The notes: a model not told the origin generated them from the letters alone. Numbered from the stretch's first letter, positions 43,172 to 52,070 are shown. The stretch: DNA of 64,000 nt from Gemmatimonadota bacterium (GCA_003222115.1 QHUL01000048.1:41678-105677); one strand, 5' to 3'. Program-made: numbers and translations.

Positions 43172-46111
43172 TCAGTCCACCGGCTCGATCCGCACGGCGC
43201 AGCACTTCAGTTCCGCCATCTTCGCGTAGGGATCGAGCACCGGGTTGGTGAGGAGGTTCGCCGCGGCCTCGCGGAAGTGGAACGGCACGAAGACCTGGCC
43301 GCGCGCCACCCGCTTGGAGATACGGCACGAGATCGTGAGGCTGTTGCGCCGCGACGTCACGCGAGCGGGATCGCCGTCGCCGAGGCCCAGCGCCGCGGCA
43401 TCGGCCGGGTGGATCTCCATGATCGGCGTCGGCTCGCGCTGGTCCAGCCCCGCGGCCCGGCGCGTCATCGTGCCGGTGTGCCAGTGGTAGAGCTGACGCC
43501 CGGTGTTCATCACGAACGGAAATGTCTCGTCCGGCAGCTCCACGGGCGGGGCGTATTCGACCGGCACGAAGCTCGCCTTGCCATCCGCCGTCGGGAACCG
43601 GACGTCGAACAGGAAGGCCGTGCCCGGCGAATCGGACGTCGGCACGGGGTACTGGAGCCCCGCGCCCTCGAGCCGCTCGTAGGTCACGCCCCTCCAGGAC
43701 GGTGTCACCCGTACGATTTCCCGCATGACGTCTTCGGCCGACCGGTGTGGGGTTTTCAGTCCCAGTCTGTTGGAGAGCTCGATCAGGATCTCCAGATCGC
43801 CCCGTGCCTGCCCCGGCAGGTCTGCCGCCCGGTGGGCGAGCTGGATGCGCCGCTCGGTGTTGACGAACGTCCCGGTCTTCTCGGCGAAGCTCGAGCCGGG
43901 GAGCACGACGTCGGCGTAGCGGGCGGTCTCGGTGAGGAAGAGGTCCTGCACCGCGAGGAACTCGAGCTCCCGGAACCAGTGCTCGGCGTGCGCGATGTCG
44001 GGATCGGAGATGATGGGGTTCTCGCCCATGATGTACATCCCGCGGACTCCGCTCTCCTCTTTCACGATCTCCGTCACCATCAGCCCCTCATTGAGCGAGA
44101 GGGACTCGGGGGCCACGCCCCAGGCGCGCGCGTACTCGTCACGGATCTTGGGATCCTTGACGGTGCGGTAATCGGTGTAGACGAACGGGATCGCGCCCAT
44201 GTCGGAGGCGCCCTGGACGTTGTTCTGGCCGCGGATCGGCAGCATCGCCGCGCCCCAGCGGCCGATCATGCCGCACGCGAGCATCAGGTTGAGCAGCGCC
44301 GTGACGAGATCGGTGCCGTTGGCGTGCTGCGTCAGCCCCATGGCCCACAGCGTGCTCGTGTTCGGGCCCCGGGCGTAGATCTCCGCGGCCCGTTTGATCT
44401 TCTCCGCCGGCACTCCCGTGATCTTCGCCGCCACCTCCGGCGTCATCGCCCGCACCGAGTCGCGCAGCTTGCCGAAGTCGCGCGTGCGGTCGGCGACGAA
44501 CCGCTTGCCCTCCAGGCCCCGGGCGAGGATGTGGCCCAGCATCGCGTTGAACAAGGCCACGTCCGTGCCCGGCTGCATCTGCAGGTGGAGGTCGGCGCGG
44601 GCCGCGAGCTCGGTCTTGCGCGGGTCGGCCACGATGAGCGTGGCGCCCCGCTCGTGGGCGCGTTTGATCGCCGCACCGAAGACCGGGTGCGACTCGGTCG
44701 TGTTCGCGCCCGCGATGAAGATGACGTTGCACGCCTCCTCGATCTCCCGCATCGAGCCCGAGGCGGCGGACGTATTGAGCGCCCGCTGCATCGCGGCCAC
44801 CGACGTCGAGTGGCACAGCCGCGTGCAGTGGTCGATGTTGTTCGTCCCGAGCGCCGCCCGGAACATGCGCATCATCACGTAGTTCTCTTCGTTGGAGCAC
44901 TTGGCGGAGGAGAAGCACGCCAGCGCGTCGCCGCTGCGCTCCCGCTTGATGCGCGACAGCTCCTGCGCGACGAGCTCCAAGGCCTCGTCCCACGTGGCCT
45001 CGCGGAACGGCTCGTACCAGGAGGGTGGCGTGGCGCCCCGGTCGCGGATGTCGAGGTCGAGCCGCTCGAGCAGCGGCAGCTCGCGCACCGACTTGCCCAC
45101 GGCGCGCGGCGGCCCGGCGGGCTTCTCCGTCTGTCCCTCGCCTTCGATCGTGCGCCAGGGCCCGCCGCGGCGGTCCGGGCCGGAAGCGCCCTGCCACGCC
45201 CAGCGCCCGCGCTGCTTCGACCAGCCCTTGCGGATCAGCGGCCGCGTGAGCCGGTCGCGGTGCTGCGGGAAATCGTACCCGAACCGCCCCTTCACGCAGG
45301 TCGAGCCCTGGTTCGGGGTGTTGAGCTCGATGTCCGGGGAGGTCACGCGGGCCACCTTGCCGTCGGCGACGTGCAGGTCCAGCTGGCAGCCCACGCCGCA
45401 GTACGGGCACACGGAGCGAACGACCTTCGCAGGGTGCCGGATCTGCTCCGGCGTGAACCGCTCGCGCGGCATCACCTCGAAGATCGCGCCCGTGGGGCAC
45501 ACCCGGACGCACTCACCGCACCAGGTGCACCCCGCCCTGTCGGGGTCGCCGTCCGCGCCGACGATGATCTCGGTGTGCTCGCCCCGCAGCCCCACGTCCA
45601 GCACCCCCACCACCTGGATGTCCTCGCATGCGCGCACGCAGCGGGTGCAGAGGATGCAGGTGCTCATGTCGTGCCGGATCATCGGGTCACCCGGGCGCTC
45701 GTCGCCGTGGCGCAGCGCCAGGTCGCGCTCCGCCACCGGCGTCGGCACAACCCCGTAGCGCACCACGTACTGCTCGAACTCGTTGCGGGGGCTCACCCGG
45801 CCGCCGTTCCGGAGGTGGTCCGCCGGGTAGCGCTCCAGCAGCAGGCGCAACACGCCCTTGCGGTTCTCGACGGCGGCGTGCGACTCGGTGTTGACGACCA
45901 TCCCGTCCGCCACCTTCGTGGCGCAGGCGGGGAGCAGCTTGGGCTGTCCCTCGACCGAGACCAGGCAGATGCGGCAATTCCCCACGATCGGCAGCTTGGG
46001 GTACCAGCACAGCGTCGGGATGTCCGACATCCCGGCGGCGCGCGCCGCCTCGAGGATGGTGCGATCGGGGTCGGCGGTGACGCTGCGGCCGTCGATGGTA
46101 AGCGTGGTCAT
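43172..46111 (-). CDS. Formate dehydrogenase alpha subunit, cysteine type
   Basis: A 979-residue molybdopterin enzyme of the cytoplasmic FdhA/FdsA type. N-terminal 2Fe-2S domain (G-N-C-R-I-C near 45-50), two 4Fe-4S pairs (C-I-L-C-T-R-C and C-T-W-C-G-E-C), the catalytic-domain cluster C-P-Y-C-G-V-G-C, then the Mo-bis-MGD domains. The active-site residue aligned with selenocysteine is C433 (T-R-L-C-H-S-T), encoded by TGC. An extra ~60-residue Arg/Gly-rich insert lies near 300-370. ATG at 46111 (MTTLTIDGR). No beta/gamma subunit or FdhD lies adjacent. A possible promoter (TTGCTG, 17 nt, TAACCT at 46147-46119) precedes it. Confidence 0.9.
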   Translation of the reverse strand: MTTLTIDGRSVTADPDRTILEAARAAGMSDIPTLCWYPKLPIVGNCRICLVSVEGQPKLLPACATKVADGMVVNTESHAAVENRKGVLRLLLERYPADHLRNGGRVSPRNEFEQYVVRYGVVPTPVAERDLALRHGDERPGDPMIRHDMSTCILCTRCVRACEDIQVVGVLDVGLRGEHTEIIVGADGDPDRAGCTWCGECVRVCPTGAIFEVMPRERFTPEQIRHPAKVVRSVCPYCGVGCQLDLHVADGKVARVTSPDIELNTPNQGSTCVKGRFGYDFPQHRDRLTRPLIRKGWSKQRGRWAWQGASGPDRRGGPWRTIEGEGQTEKPAGPPRAVGKSVRELPLLERLDLDIRDRGATPPSWYEPFREATWDEALELVAQELSRIKRERSGDALACFSSAKCSNEENYVMMRMFRAALGTNNIDHCTRLCHSTSVAAMQRALNTSAASGSMREIEEACNVIFIAGANTTESHPVFGAAIKRAHERGATLIVADPRKTELAARADLHLQMQPGTDVALFNAMLGHILARGLEGKRFVADRTRDFGKLRDSVRAMTPEVAAKITGVPAEKIKRAAEIYARGPNTSTLWAMGLTQHANGTDLVTALLNLMLACGMIGRWGAAMLPIRGQNNVQGASDMGAIPFVYTDYRTVKDPKIRDEYARAWGVAPESLSLNEGLMVTEIVKEESGVRGMYIMGENPIISDPDIAHAEHWFRELEFLAVQDLFLTETARYADVVLPGSSFAEKTGTFVNTERRIQLAHRAADLPGQARGDLEILIELSNRLGLKTPHRSAEDVMREIVRVTPSWRGVTYERLEGAGLQYPVPTSDSPGTAFLFDVRFPTADGKASFVPVEYAPPVELPDETFPFVMNTGRQLYHWHTGTMTRRAAGLDQREPTPIMEIHPADAAALGLGDGDPARVTSRRNSLTISCRISKRVARGQVFVPFHFREAAANLLTNPVLDPYAKMAELKCCAVRIEPVD

Positions 46112-46266
46112 GGCGAGAAGGTTAGACGCTGTAGCGCGCCTCAGCAACCCGAAGCGGAGCAGGGCAACCACCGGTCCGCTATGTGCTTGCAGATACTGTC
46201 AGCAGCGAAGCTACCGGACCCAACCCCTCGAAAGAACCCTTACTCGGACGCGCCCTGCAGGCGCGA

Positions 46267-46373
46267 GGCCCCCCCTAGCGGGGCCATCTGAAGCAGTGCA
46301 CTTTTTCACGCCCGCACCGCAAGGTGCCGAGGAAACCTGTTAGCATCTGAAGATGCTACACCGTCAACAGGAG
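46267..46373 (+). promoter_or_regulatory. Hairpin-rich leader of the repeat lipoprotein gene
   Basis: Three stems: GGCCCC/GGGGCC (46267-46285); GCACC-GCAA-GGTGC (46314-46327), a GNRA tetraloop; and a compound hairpin, CCTGT (46336-46340) pairing with ACAGG (46367-46371) around the perfect 7-bp TAGCATC-TGAA-GATGCTA (46341-46358). ACAGG is part of the AACAGGAG ribosome site 5 nt before the ATG at 46379, so the last stem can hide it. Confidence 0.5.
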
Positions 46374-46378
46374 CGCTC

Positions 46379-47740
46379 ATGGAACTGCTTCGTGGGGACC
46401 AGACGACGCGTCGCGGCGTGCGGCTCGCCTGCGGCGTTATCGCGCTGGCCACGCTGGCGCTGGCCGCGTGCAACGACAACAACCAGACCGGCCCAATTGG
46501 TGCCAACACCCTCGTATTCGTCGGCACCGTGAACGGCGCCAACGCCACCTTGAGTGGGTCGGTCGTGCTGACGATCGACGAAACACGGGTCGCGGCGACG
46601 TTCAAGATCCGCACGCCGAGCGCTGACGCCGGCACCGCCGCCAACGAGACAGGCACTGCCAGTGGCATCGCCCCCGGCGACAACGGCACCGCCACCGGGA
46701 CGCAGACTAGCACCACGCTCCAGGACAACACCAAGACGTGGACGGTCGACGAATGGAAGGGAGCCGCCGTCAGCATCACCGCCGGAACCGGCGCGGGCCA
46801 GACGAGCACGGTGTCCTCCAACACCACCAACACGCTCACCGTCTCGCCAGGTTGGACCACGACGCCGGACGGCACGTCCACCTACGACATTACGCGGACG
46901 AACACGCTCCAGGACAACACCAAGACGTGGGCGACCGACGTATGGAAGGGACGCACCGACAGCATCGCCGTCGGGACCGGCGCGGGCCAGGCGAAAACGG
47001 TGTCCTCCAACAACGCCAATACGCTCGTCCTCGCCTCAGCCTGGACGACGCCGCCGGACAACACGTCCCAGTACGTCATCAAGATTCTGACGAGCACCAC
47101 GCTCGGGGACCCGAGCAAATCGTGGACCAAGAACGAATGGGCGGCGCAACCGGTCTTCATCGCCGCCGGAACGGGCGCCGGCCAGACGCGCACGGTGTCC
47201 TCCAACAGCGAAAACATTCTCACCGTTTCGCCAGCTTGGACCAAGACGCCGGACGGCACGTCCCAGTACCTCATCGAAACCACAATCGCGATCACGGGCA
47301 CCTACAACACCTCGTCCAAGGCCTTCTCGGCCACCGGCGGTGGGTACACGTTCGACGGCGCATACGATGGCAGCTCCCGTCTTCAGGGCACATTCACCGG
47401 ACCGACTTTGAGCGGGACATTCCTTACCGAGCGGGCTACGAACGGCCCGAAGGCTTACTGCGGGACGTTCACTAGCACCACCGCCGGGGAGAACGGGATC
47501 TTCAACGTGACGCTCCACGGGGCGATCCTCTTCGGCATGGCTACGGGTGACGCCGGGACCGTTCTCGCGCTGGATGGGACGGTCTCGGGGAGCGGCGTCA
47601 CCGTCGTCAACCCCAACGCCCCCACTGGGCCACCCCTCGCGATCGGCACGGTGAGCACCGACGGCAGCTCAGTCGCCGGCACCTTCGACGACGGCGCTGG
47701 TAACATGGGCAATTGGCAGGGTGCCCGCTGCGACTTGTGA
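46379..47740 (+). CDS. Lipoprotein with three ~63-residue tandem repeats
   Basis: A 453-residue secreted lipoprotein: lipobox L-A-A-C with C31 at the end of the signal peptide. Residues ~113-303 hold three repeats, each T-L-x-D-x-x-K-x-W, W-K-G or W-A-A, G-T-G-A-G-Q, T-V-S-S-N, W-T-x-x-P-D and S-x-Y-x-I in the same order. The unit resembles beta-rich repeats in tail-fibre and surface proteins. Repeats differ enough at protein level to be old. The C-terminal ~150 residues are Gly/Thr-rich beta sequence. Function unknown; probably cell-surface binding or structure. Confidence 0.8.
   Translation: MELLRGDQTTRRGVRLACGVIALATLALAACNDNNQTGPIGANTLVFVGTVNGANATLSGSVVLTIDETRVAATFKIRTPSADAGTAANETGTASGIAPGDNGTATGTQTSTTLQDNTKTWTVDEWKGAAVSITAGTGAGQTSTVSSNTTNTLTVSPGWTTTPDGTSTYDITRTNTLQDNTKTWATDVWKGRTDSIAVGTGAGQAKTVSSNNANTLVLASAWTTPPDNTSQYVIKILTSTTLGDPSKSWTKNEWAAQPVFIAAGTGAGQTRTVSSNSENILTVSPAWTKTPDGTSQYLIETTIAITGTYNTSSKAFSATGGGYTFDGAYDGSSRLQGTFTGPTLSGTFLTERATNGPKAYCGTFTSTTAGENGIFNVTLHGAILFGMATGDAGTVLALDGTVSGSGVTVVNPNAPTGPPLAIGTVSTDGSSVAGTFDDGAGNMGNWQGARCDL
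46715..47287 (+). repeat. Three DNA repeats in the lipoprotein gene
   Basis: Units start at 46715, 46904 and 47099 (periods 189 and 195 nt). They share long nearly identical stretches such as AACACCAAGACGTGG-type blocks and ACCGGCGCGGGCCAGACG-type blocks, so they can recombine. Confidence 0.85.
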
Positions 47741-47796
47741 TGCCGCGGCCGCGTCGCGAGCCTCGCGGCGCGCGGTGAGAATGAGGCGAGAGTGAA

Positions 47797-47825
47797 CAAA
47801 GGGCCGGCGCGATGCCGGCCCTTTG
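47797..47825. terminator. Bidirectional terminator hairpin
   Basis: A perfect 12-bp stem (47797-47808/47814-47825) with loop GCGAT; it carries AAA at one foot and TTT at the other. It sits between the convergent ends of the lipoprotein gene and a small minus-strand gene and can serve both. Confidence 0.8.
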
Positions 47826-47830
47826 TCATT

Positions 47831-47995
47831 TCAGTCGGTGTGATCCGGCAGGTGTCGGTGCGTGTGGTCGCCCGCCTCACCCTCATCGGTGAACCAACAG
47901 TAGGCCCAGATCTTCGCCGGGCGCAGCATCCGCCGGCCCGCGCGCAGGATGATCCCGAGCGGTTCGTCGTCCAGTACCAGAGGGAGGGTCGTCAT
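47831..47995 (-). CDS. Small protein of unknown function
   Basis: A 54-residue acidic/His-containing protein (MTTLPLVLDDEPLGIILRAG, then I-W-A-Y-C-W-F-T-D-E-G-E and H-T-H-R-H). I do not recognise it. Support comes from the ATG at 47995, a stop next to the terminator, and protein-like composition unlike the neighbouring shadows. A longer start at 48046 is possible. Confidence 0.5.
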   Translation of the reverse strand: MTTLPLVLDDEPLGIILRAGRRMLRPAKIWAYCWFTDEGEAGDHTHRHLPDHTD

Positions 47996-48007
47996 GGGCA
48001 GTTCCCG

Positions 48008-48078
48008 GTTGTAAGCCGTAAGACGTAAGTGCAAGCTTCCCGCCACAAGGGCGTTCTTACAACTTGCCGTCTTACAAC
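48008..48078. repeat. Inverted heptamer array with TTACAAC words
   Basis: The left part reads GTAAGCC-GTAAGAC-GTAAGTG (7-nt period, from 48011); the right part holds two CTTACAAC words (48056 and 48071). GTTGTAAG at 48008 pairs with either of them. The element lies between the methyltransferase-like gene and the small gene. Confidence 0.55.
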
Positions 48079-48109
48079 TGGTTACTGGGGCGGGGTCGGC
48101 GCGGAGTAG

Positions 48110-48979
48110 CTAGTCCGACACGTTCGCCGCCGTGTCGAGCGGACGCAGGGGCTTCACCGCCACGAACCCCGCGCCGCGGCGTGTGCGGCGGCGGCGCGTG
48201 AGCTGCCATCCCGCGTACTGCGCCTCGAGCGACTCCGGCGCGAGCGGGATGACCTCCCGGGTCGCGGCCGTGGGCAGGACGACATGGACGCCGCCCGCCC
48301 GCGTGCGCGCCTGGAGGTCGTAGAGCAGGGCGTGACGGTCCTTGGGCCGCGCGGCGGCCAGCGCGGCGGGATCGATCACCACGAGACTGGGTGCGACGTC
48401 CGGGAACCAGCGCCCGAAGTTGATCACGAGCGCCTGAAAGCGCCCGGCGAGCTGTTCCGTGACGGCTCGACTCTCCGCCGCCTCGACGGCGTGGAGCTCC
48501 TGGTCCACGAGGAACACTTCGGCCTCGCAGGCGGCGATGAACAGCCCGGCGGAGAGTGCGCCCGTCCCCACGACCACCGCCAGGTCGCCGGGCTCGAGGC
48601 GGCGCGCGTAGGCGACGAGGGGCCCGCCGGCGTCCAGGCCCCAGTGCGTCGGCTCGCGTTGTGCGGCGCGCAGCGCCCGGTGCTTTTGCCGCCACCGCGG
48701 GAACGACGGCAGCCGCAGCCGCCGGGCGATGATCCGGTCCACGTGCTCGAGCAGCAGCACCTCGGTGAGCAGGTACTGCCCGGCCGAGTTCTCCTCCAGC
48801 TCGCGCACGGCCTCGTCCCCGATCTCCAGCAGCTGCTCGCGCGTGAGCGTGTTCTTGTACTCCTCGATGCGCTGCAGGATGAACTCCTGGTGTTCCTGCT
48901 TGAGCGAGCGGGGAGGGCGGCGGGGAGCGGGGGCCGGAGCGGGGGCGGGCGAGCCGCTGGCGGAGAGGGGCGTCAGCAC
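48110..48979 (-). CDS. Putative SAM-dependent methyltransferase-like protein
   Basis: A 289-residue protein with a Pro/Ala-rich N terminus, a helical region (about 25-110, R-I-E-E-Y-K-N-T-L-T-R-E-Q), then a Rossmann-like half: L-A-V-V-V-G-T-G-A-L-S-A-G, V-F-L-V-D-Q-E-L and V-V-I-D-P-A-A-L. These resemble motifs I, II and IV of class I methyltransferases, but the conserved acceptor-site motif is not evident. GTG at 48979 lies just upstream of the cation-efflux stop. It could be an inactive fold relative. Confidence 0.55.
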   Translation of the reverse strand: MLTPLSASGSPAPAPAPAPRRPPRSLKQEHQEFILQRIEEYKNTLTREQLLEIGDEAVRELEENSAGQYLLTEVLLLEHVDRIIARRLRLPSFPRWRQKHRALRAAQREPTHWGLDAGGPLVAYARRLEPGDLAVVVGTGALSAGLFIAACEAEVFLVDQELHAVEAAESRAVTEQLAGRFQALVINFGRWFPDVAPSLVVIDPAALAAARPKDRHALLYDLQARTRAGGVHVVLPTAATREVIPLAPESLEAQYAGWQLTRRRRTRRGAGFVAVKPLRPLDTAANVSD

Positions 48980-49851
48980 GGCTCGACGTGCACCGTGACT
49001 TCCGCGAGCTGCAGGTCCTGCTTGAGGCGCTCCTCGACCGCGTCCGCGATGGCGTGTGCTTCCTGGACGTTCGCATTCCGGTCCACCGCGATCGTGACCT
49101 CGGCGTAGCGCACCGGGGCGGCGCCGCGCGAGCGGATTCCGTAGGCGCTCTTCACGCCCACCACCCCTTGTGCCGTCTCCTGGATCGCGTCGGGGGGGAG
49201 GGCCCGCTGGTCGACCAGCACCGGAACGGCGCGGGCGAGGATCCGGTACGCCGCCCACAGGATCAACAGTGCCACGGCGATCGCCACGGCGGGGTCGGCC
49301 CACCACCACCCGTGCCGCGCGAGCAGCACGCCCGTCAGCACTCCGGTCGTGACGTACACGTCCGTGCGCGTGTGCGCGGCGTCCGCGAGCAGCAGCTCGC
49401 TCCTCAGCTCGCCCCCGCGGCGCTGCTCGTACCAGGCGATGAGCACGTTGACCCCGAGCATGAGCACGAGGATCGCGAGCTGGAGATCGGTCACGAGCAC
49501 CGCGTGCCCCCCGCTCAGGAGGTGGTTCACTGCGCCTCGCGCGAGCTCGAAGCAGCTGATCGCGAGGAACACGACGATGGCGAGCGCCCCGAGGGTCTCG
49601 AACTTGCCGTGGCCGTAGGGATGGTCCTCGTCGGGCGCCTGACCGGCCACGCGGACCAGCACGACGCCGAGCGCGTTGTTCAAGACGTCCACCGCCGAGT
49701 CGAGCGCGCCACCCATGACGGCGAGAGAGCCCGAGAAAATGCCCACGAACAGCTTGCTCCCCAGGACGGCGAGATTGGCGAGGAGGACTCCGGTCAGGAC
49801 TCGGCGGACGCGGATGTGGCGGTCGCGTGCCTCGGGCCGGGGCAGCGGCAT
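48973..49851 (-). CDS. Cation diffusion facilitator transporter
   Basis: A 292-residue CDF protein that exports divalent cations such as Zn2+, Fe2+ or Mn2+ by proton antiport. Six membrane helices, the metal site D-S-A-V-D in helix 2 and H-T-R-T-D in helix 5, the D-E-D-H-P-Y-G-H-G-K loop, and a C-terminal cytoplasmic ferredoxin-like domain. Metal specificity cannot be read safely. ATG at 49851. It overlaps the start of the next gene by 7 nt. Confidence 0.93.
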   Translation of the reverse strand: MPLPRPEARDRHIRVRRVLTGVLLANLAVLGSKLFVGIFSGSLAVMGGALDSAVDVLNNALGVVLVRVAGQAPDEDHPYGHGKFETLGALAIVVFLAISCFELARGAVNHLLSGGHAVLVTDLQLAILVLMLGVNVLIAWYEQRRGGELRSELLLADAAHTRTDVYVTTGVLTGVLLARHGWWWADPAVAIAVALLILWAAYRILARAVPVLVDQRALPPDAIQETAQGVVGVKSAYGIRSRGAAPVRYAEVTIAVDRNANVQEAHAIADAVEERLKQDLQLAEVTVHVEPC

Positions 49852-49892
49852 GGCGTGCAAGCTTGTAAACGCCCGCCCCCAAGTCAACACCT

Positions 49893-51083
49893 TCAGTCGG
49901 CCGCCCGCAGCAGGGCCCCCTTCAGGTATCCCGTCTCCGGCACGTTCAAGAGCTCGGGATGATCCCGGCCGGCTCCCGTCCATGTGAGGAGCTGCAGGCG
50001 GCGCCCGCTGTCCTCCGCCGCGGCCGCGAGCATCGCCGCGAACTGCTCGCGGTGCACGTGGTACGAACAGCTGCAGGTGAAGAGGATCCCGCCCGGCGCG
50101 AGCAGCCGCATCGCGCGCAGGTTGATCTCCTTGTAGCCCCCCAGCGCCTTGGGGACGCTCTGCTTCGTCTTCGCGAACGCCGGCGGGTCGAGCACCACGG
50201 CGTCGAAGGTCTCCTCCCGCCGCTCCAGCTCGCGCAGCAGGTCGAAGGCGTTGGCCTCCCGAAAGGTGATGTTCCCGACGCCGTTGAGCGCGGCGTTGGC
50301 GCGCCCGCGCTCCAGCGCCTCGGCGCTCGAGTCCACTGCGACCACCTCGGCCACGCGGCGCGCCAGGTGCAGCGCGAACGAGCCGTGATAGGCGAAGGCG
50401 TCGAGCGCGCGGCCCCCGCCTCCGGGACGCGTCGCCCCGGCGACGAGCACGCGGTTCTCGCGCTGGTCCAGGAAGGCGCCGGTCTTCTGCCCGGTGCGCG
50501 GCGCCGCCAGATAACGGACCCCGTGCTCGGCGACCTCGACCGTGTCGGGGACGACGCCGTGGGCCAGGACGACCTCGAGGGGAAGACCCTCGTGGCGGCG
50601 GATCGCGGCGTCGTTGCGCAGCAGCACGCCGTCCGGCTCGAGGGCGGCCCGAATCCCAGCGACCACGTCGTCGCGGACCCGCTCCAGCCCCGCGGAGAGG
50701 AGCTGGGCCACGACGTAGGGGCCGTAGCGGTCCACCACGAGCGACGGCAGCCCGTCGCCCTCGGCGTGCACCACGCGATAGGCGGTGGCGTCGATGCCCG
50801 ACCGCAGGGCGGCGGCCGTACGGATGCGGCCTTCCCACCAGGCGGCGTCGATGGGCTCGCCGCCGCGCGTCAGGAGCCGCAGCCGGATCTCCGACTTGGG
50901 AGAATAGAGCGCCTGGCCGTGGCGGCGGCCGCGCCGGTCGGCGACGGTCACGATCCCCGCCGCGTCGCGCGGCTCGTCGTAGATGTCGGTGCGGTAGATC
51001 CACGGATGACCTGCTTGCCACCGGGCGGCCCCCTTCGCGGAAACGACGACGGCGCGCTCGGCCGTCAGCCGACCGCCCGTCAT
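49893..51083 (-). CDS. Class I rRNA cytosine-5 methyltransferase, RlmI-like
   Basis: A 396-residue enzyme with an N-terminal PUA domain (K-G-A-A-R-W-Q-A-G-H-P-W-I-Y) and a Rossmann methyltransferase domain: D-A-F-A-Y-H-G-S-F-A-L (motif I), V-D-S-S-A-E-A-L, D-A-V-V-L-D-P-P-A-F (motif IV) and C-S-C-S-Y-H-V (catalytic Cys block). This fits RlmI/YccW, which modifies 23S rRNA. ATG at 51083 overlaps the aroH stop. Confidence 0.9.
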   Translation of the reverse strand: MTGGRLTAERAVVVSAKGAARWQAGHPWIYRTDIYDEPRDAAGIVTVADRRGRRHGQALYSPKSEIRLRLLTRGGEPIDAAWWEGRIRTAAALRSGIDATAYRVVHAEGDGLPSLVVDRYGPYVVAQLLSAGLERVRDDVVAGIRAALEPDGVLLRNDAAIRRHEGLPLEVVLAHGVVPDTVEVAEHGVRYLAAPRTGQKTGAFLDQRENRVLVAGATRPGGGGRALDAFAYHGSFALHLARRVAEVVAVDSSAEALERGRANAALNGVGNITFREANAFDLLRELERREETFDAVVLDPPAFAKTKQSVPKALGGYKEINLRAMRLLAPGGILFTCSCSYHVHREQFAAMLAAAAEDSGRRLQLLTWTGAGRDHPELLNVPETGYLKGALLRAAD

Positions 51084-51448
51084 TTCTCCCGGTCCGGTCG
51101 CAGCTTGGCCGCCTCGCGCAGGTAGATATGTTTCAGCTCGCGCTGCGGTTTCGTGGTATAGAAGTGGAGCAGGACGCGGATGCAGCGCGGCAGTCCGTCG
51201 GCCACGGGGACTTCCGCAGCGCCGAGCAGCGGCACGTCGCGCCACCCGAGGAGCCGCGCCGCGCGTGCCGGGTACTCGGCCGTGAGGTCGGGCGACGACG
51301 TGAAAATGGCGCTCTCCACGTCTTCGGGCTGAAAGCCGTTCGCCTCCAGCAGCGCGCGCAGCAGCTCCGCCGTCGCCTGGAGAATCGCCTTGCTCGTGTT
51401 GGCGCGCGCCGTGGTGGCGCCGCGCAGGCCCCGCAGGATTTTGCTCAT
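51080..51448 (-). CDS. Chorismate mutase, AroH type
   Basis: A 122-residue trimeric-type chorismate mutase that rearranges chorismate to prephenate. The N terminus I-L-R-G-L-R-G-A-T-T (catalytic Arg), the E-D-V-E-S-A-I-F-T segment and C-I-R-V-L-L-H-F-Y match the Bacillus AroH fold. Its start codon shares bases with the divergent thiE start (CATG at 51446-51449). Confidence 0.92.
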   Translation of the reverse strand: MSKILRGLRGATTARANTSKAILQATAELLRALLEANGFQPEDVESAIFTSSPDLTAEYPARAARLLGWRDVPLLGAAEVPVADGLPRCIRVLLHFYTTKPQRELKHIYLREAAKLRPDREK

Positions 51449-52070
51449 GGCCCTGGCCGATCAGTTGCGCTTGATGGTGCTCACGGATGCGGGCCTTCTC
51501 AAGGGGCGCGATCCCGTGGAGGCCTGCCGCCGGGCGGTCGCCGGCGGGGCGACGATCGTGGAGGTGCGCCACAAGGGGGCGCCGGCGCGCGAGCTGGCGG
51601 CGCTCGCCCGGGCGCTCGTCGGCGCCCTCTCGGTGCCCGTTCTCGTGAACGACCGCGTGGACGTCGCCCTTGCGGCGGGGGCGGCCGGGGCCCATCTCGG
51701 CCAGGACGATCCGCCGCTCGACGCGGTGCGGCCGCATGTGCCGCCCGGATTCCTGCTCGGCGCCTCGGTCGGCTCCCCCGCCGAGGCGGATCGCGTGCGG
51801 CCCTGGCCGGCCGACTACTGGAGCATCGGGCCGTGCTACGCGACGGACAACAAGCCGGACGCCGGGTCCCCGCTCGGTCCCGAGGGGTTCGCGCGCCTCG
51901 CCCACCTCGCCCCCGCCGGCGTGCCGGTCATCGGCATCGGCGGGATCACCGCCGCGAACGCCGCGGCGATCCGGCGCGCGGGCGCGGTGGGGGTCGCCGT
52001 GATCAGGGCGATCTGGGGCGCTAGCGACCCGGAACGGGCTGCGCGCGCGCTTCGGTCCGCTGCCGCTTGA
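51447..52070 (+). CDS. thiE: Thiamine phosphate synthase
   Basis: ThiE couples the thiazole and pyrimidine halves to thiamine phosphate. The 207-residue TIM-barrel protein has V-E-V-R-H-K (equivalent to L-R-x-K), V-L-V-N-D-R-V-D-V-A, H-L-G-Q-D-D and V-I-G-I-G-G-I. I chose ATG 51447; the alternative ATG at 51474 would lose the first strand. The last 50 nt overlap mltG on the other strand. Confidence 0.88.
   Translation: MALADQLRLMVLTDAGLLKGRDPVEACRRAVAGGATIVEVRHKGAPARELAALARALVGALSVPVLVNDRVDVALAAGAAGAHLGQDDPPLDAVRPHVPPGFLLGASVGSPAEADRVRPWPADYWSIGPCYATDNKPDAGSPLGPEGFARLAHLAPAGVPVIGIGGITAANAAAIRRAGAVGVAVIRAIWGASDPERAARALRSAAA

Noticed and set aside
44813..44815. Selenocysteine in formate dehydrogenase
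   Set aside because: The codon is TGC (Cys), not TGA; no SECIS-like need.
46267..46285. GGCCCC/GGGGCC hairpin as terminator
   Set aside because: Only 6 bp and no T-run after it.
46715..47287. Direct repeats that could suggest a CRISPR array
   Set aside because: Units are 189-195 nt, in frame and encode a protein repeat; no spacers.
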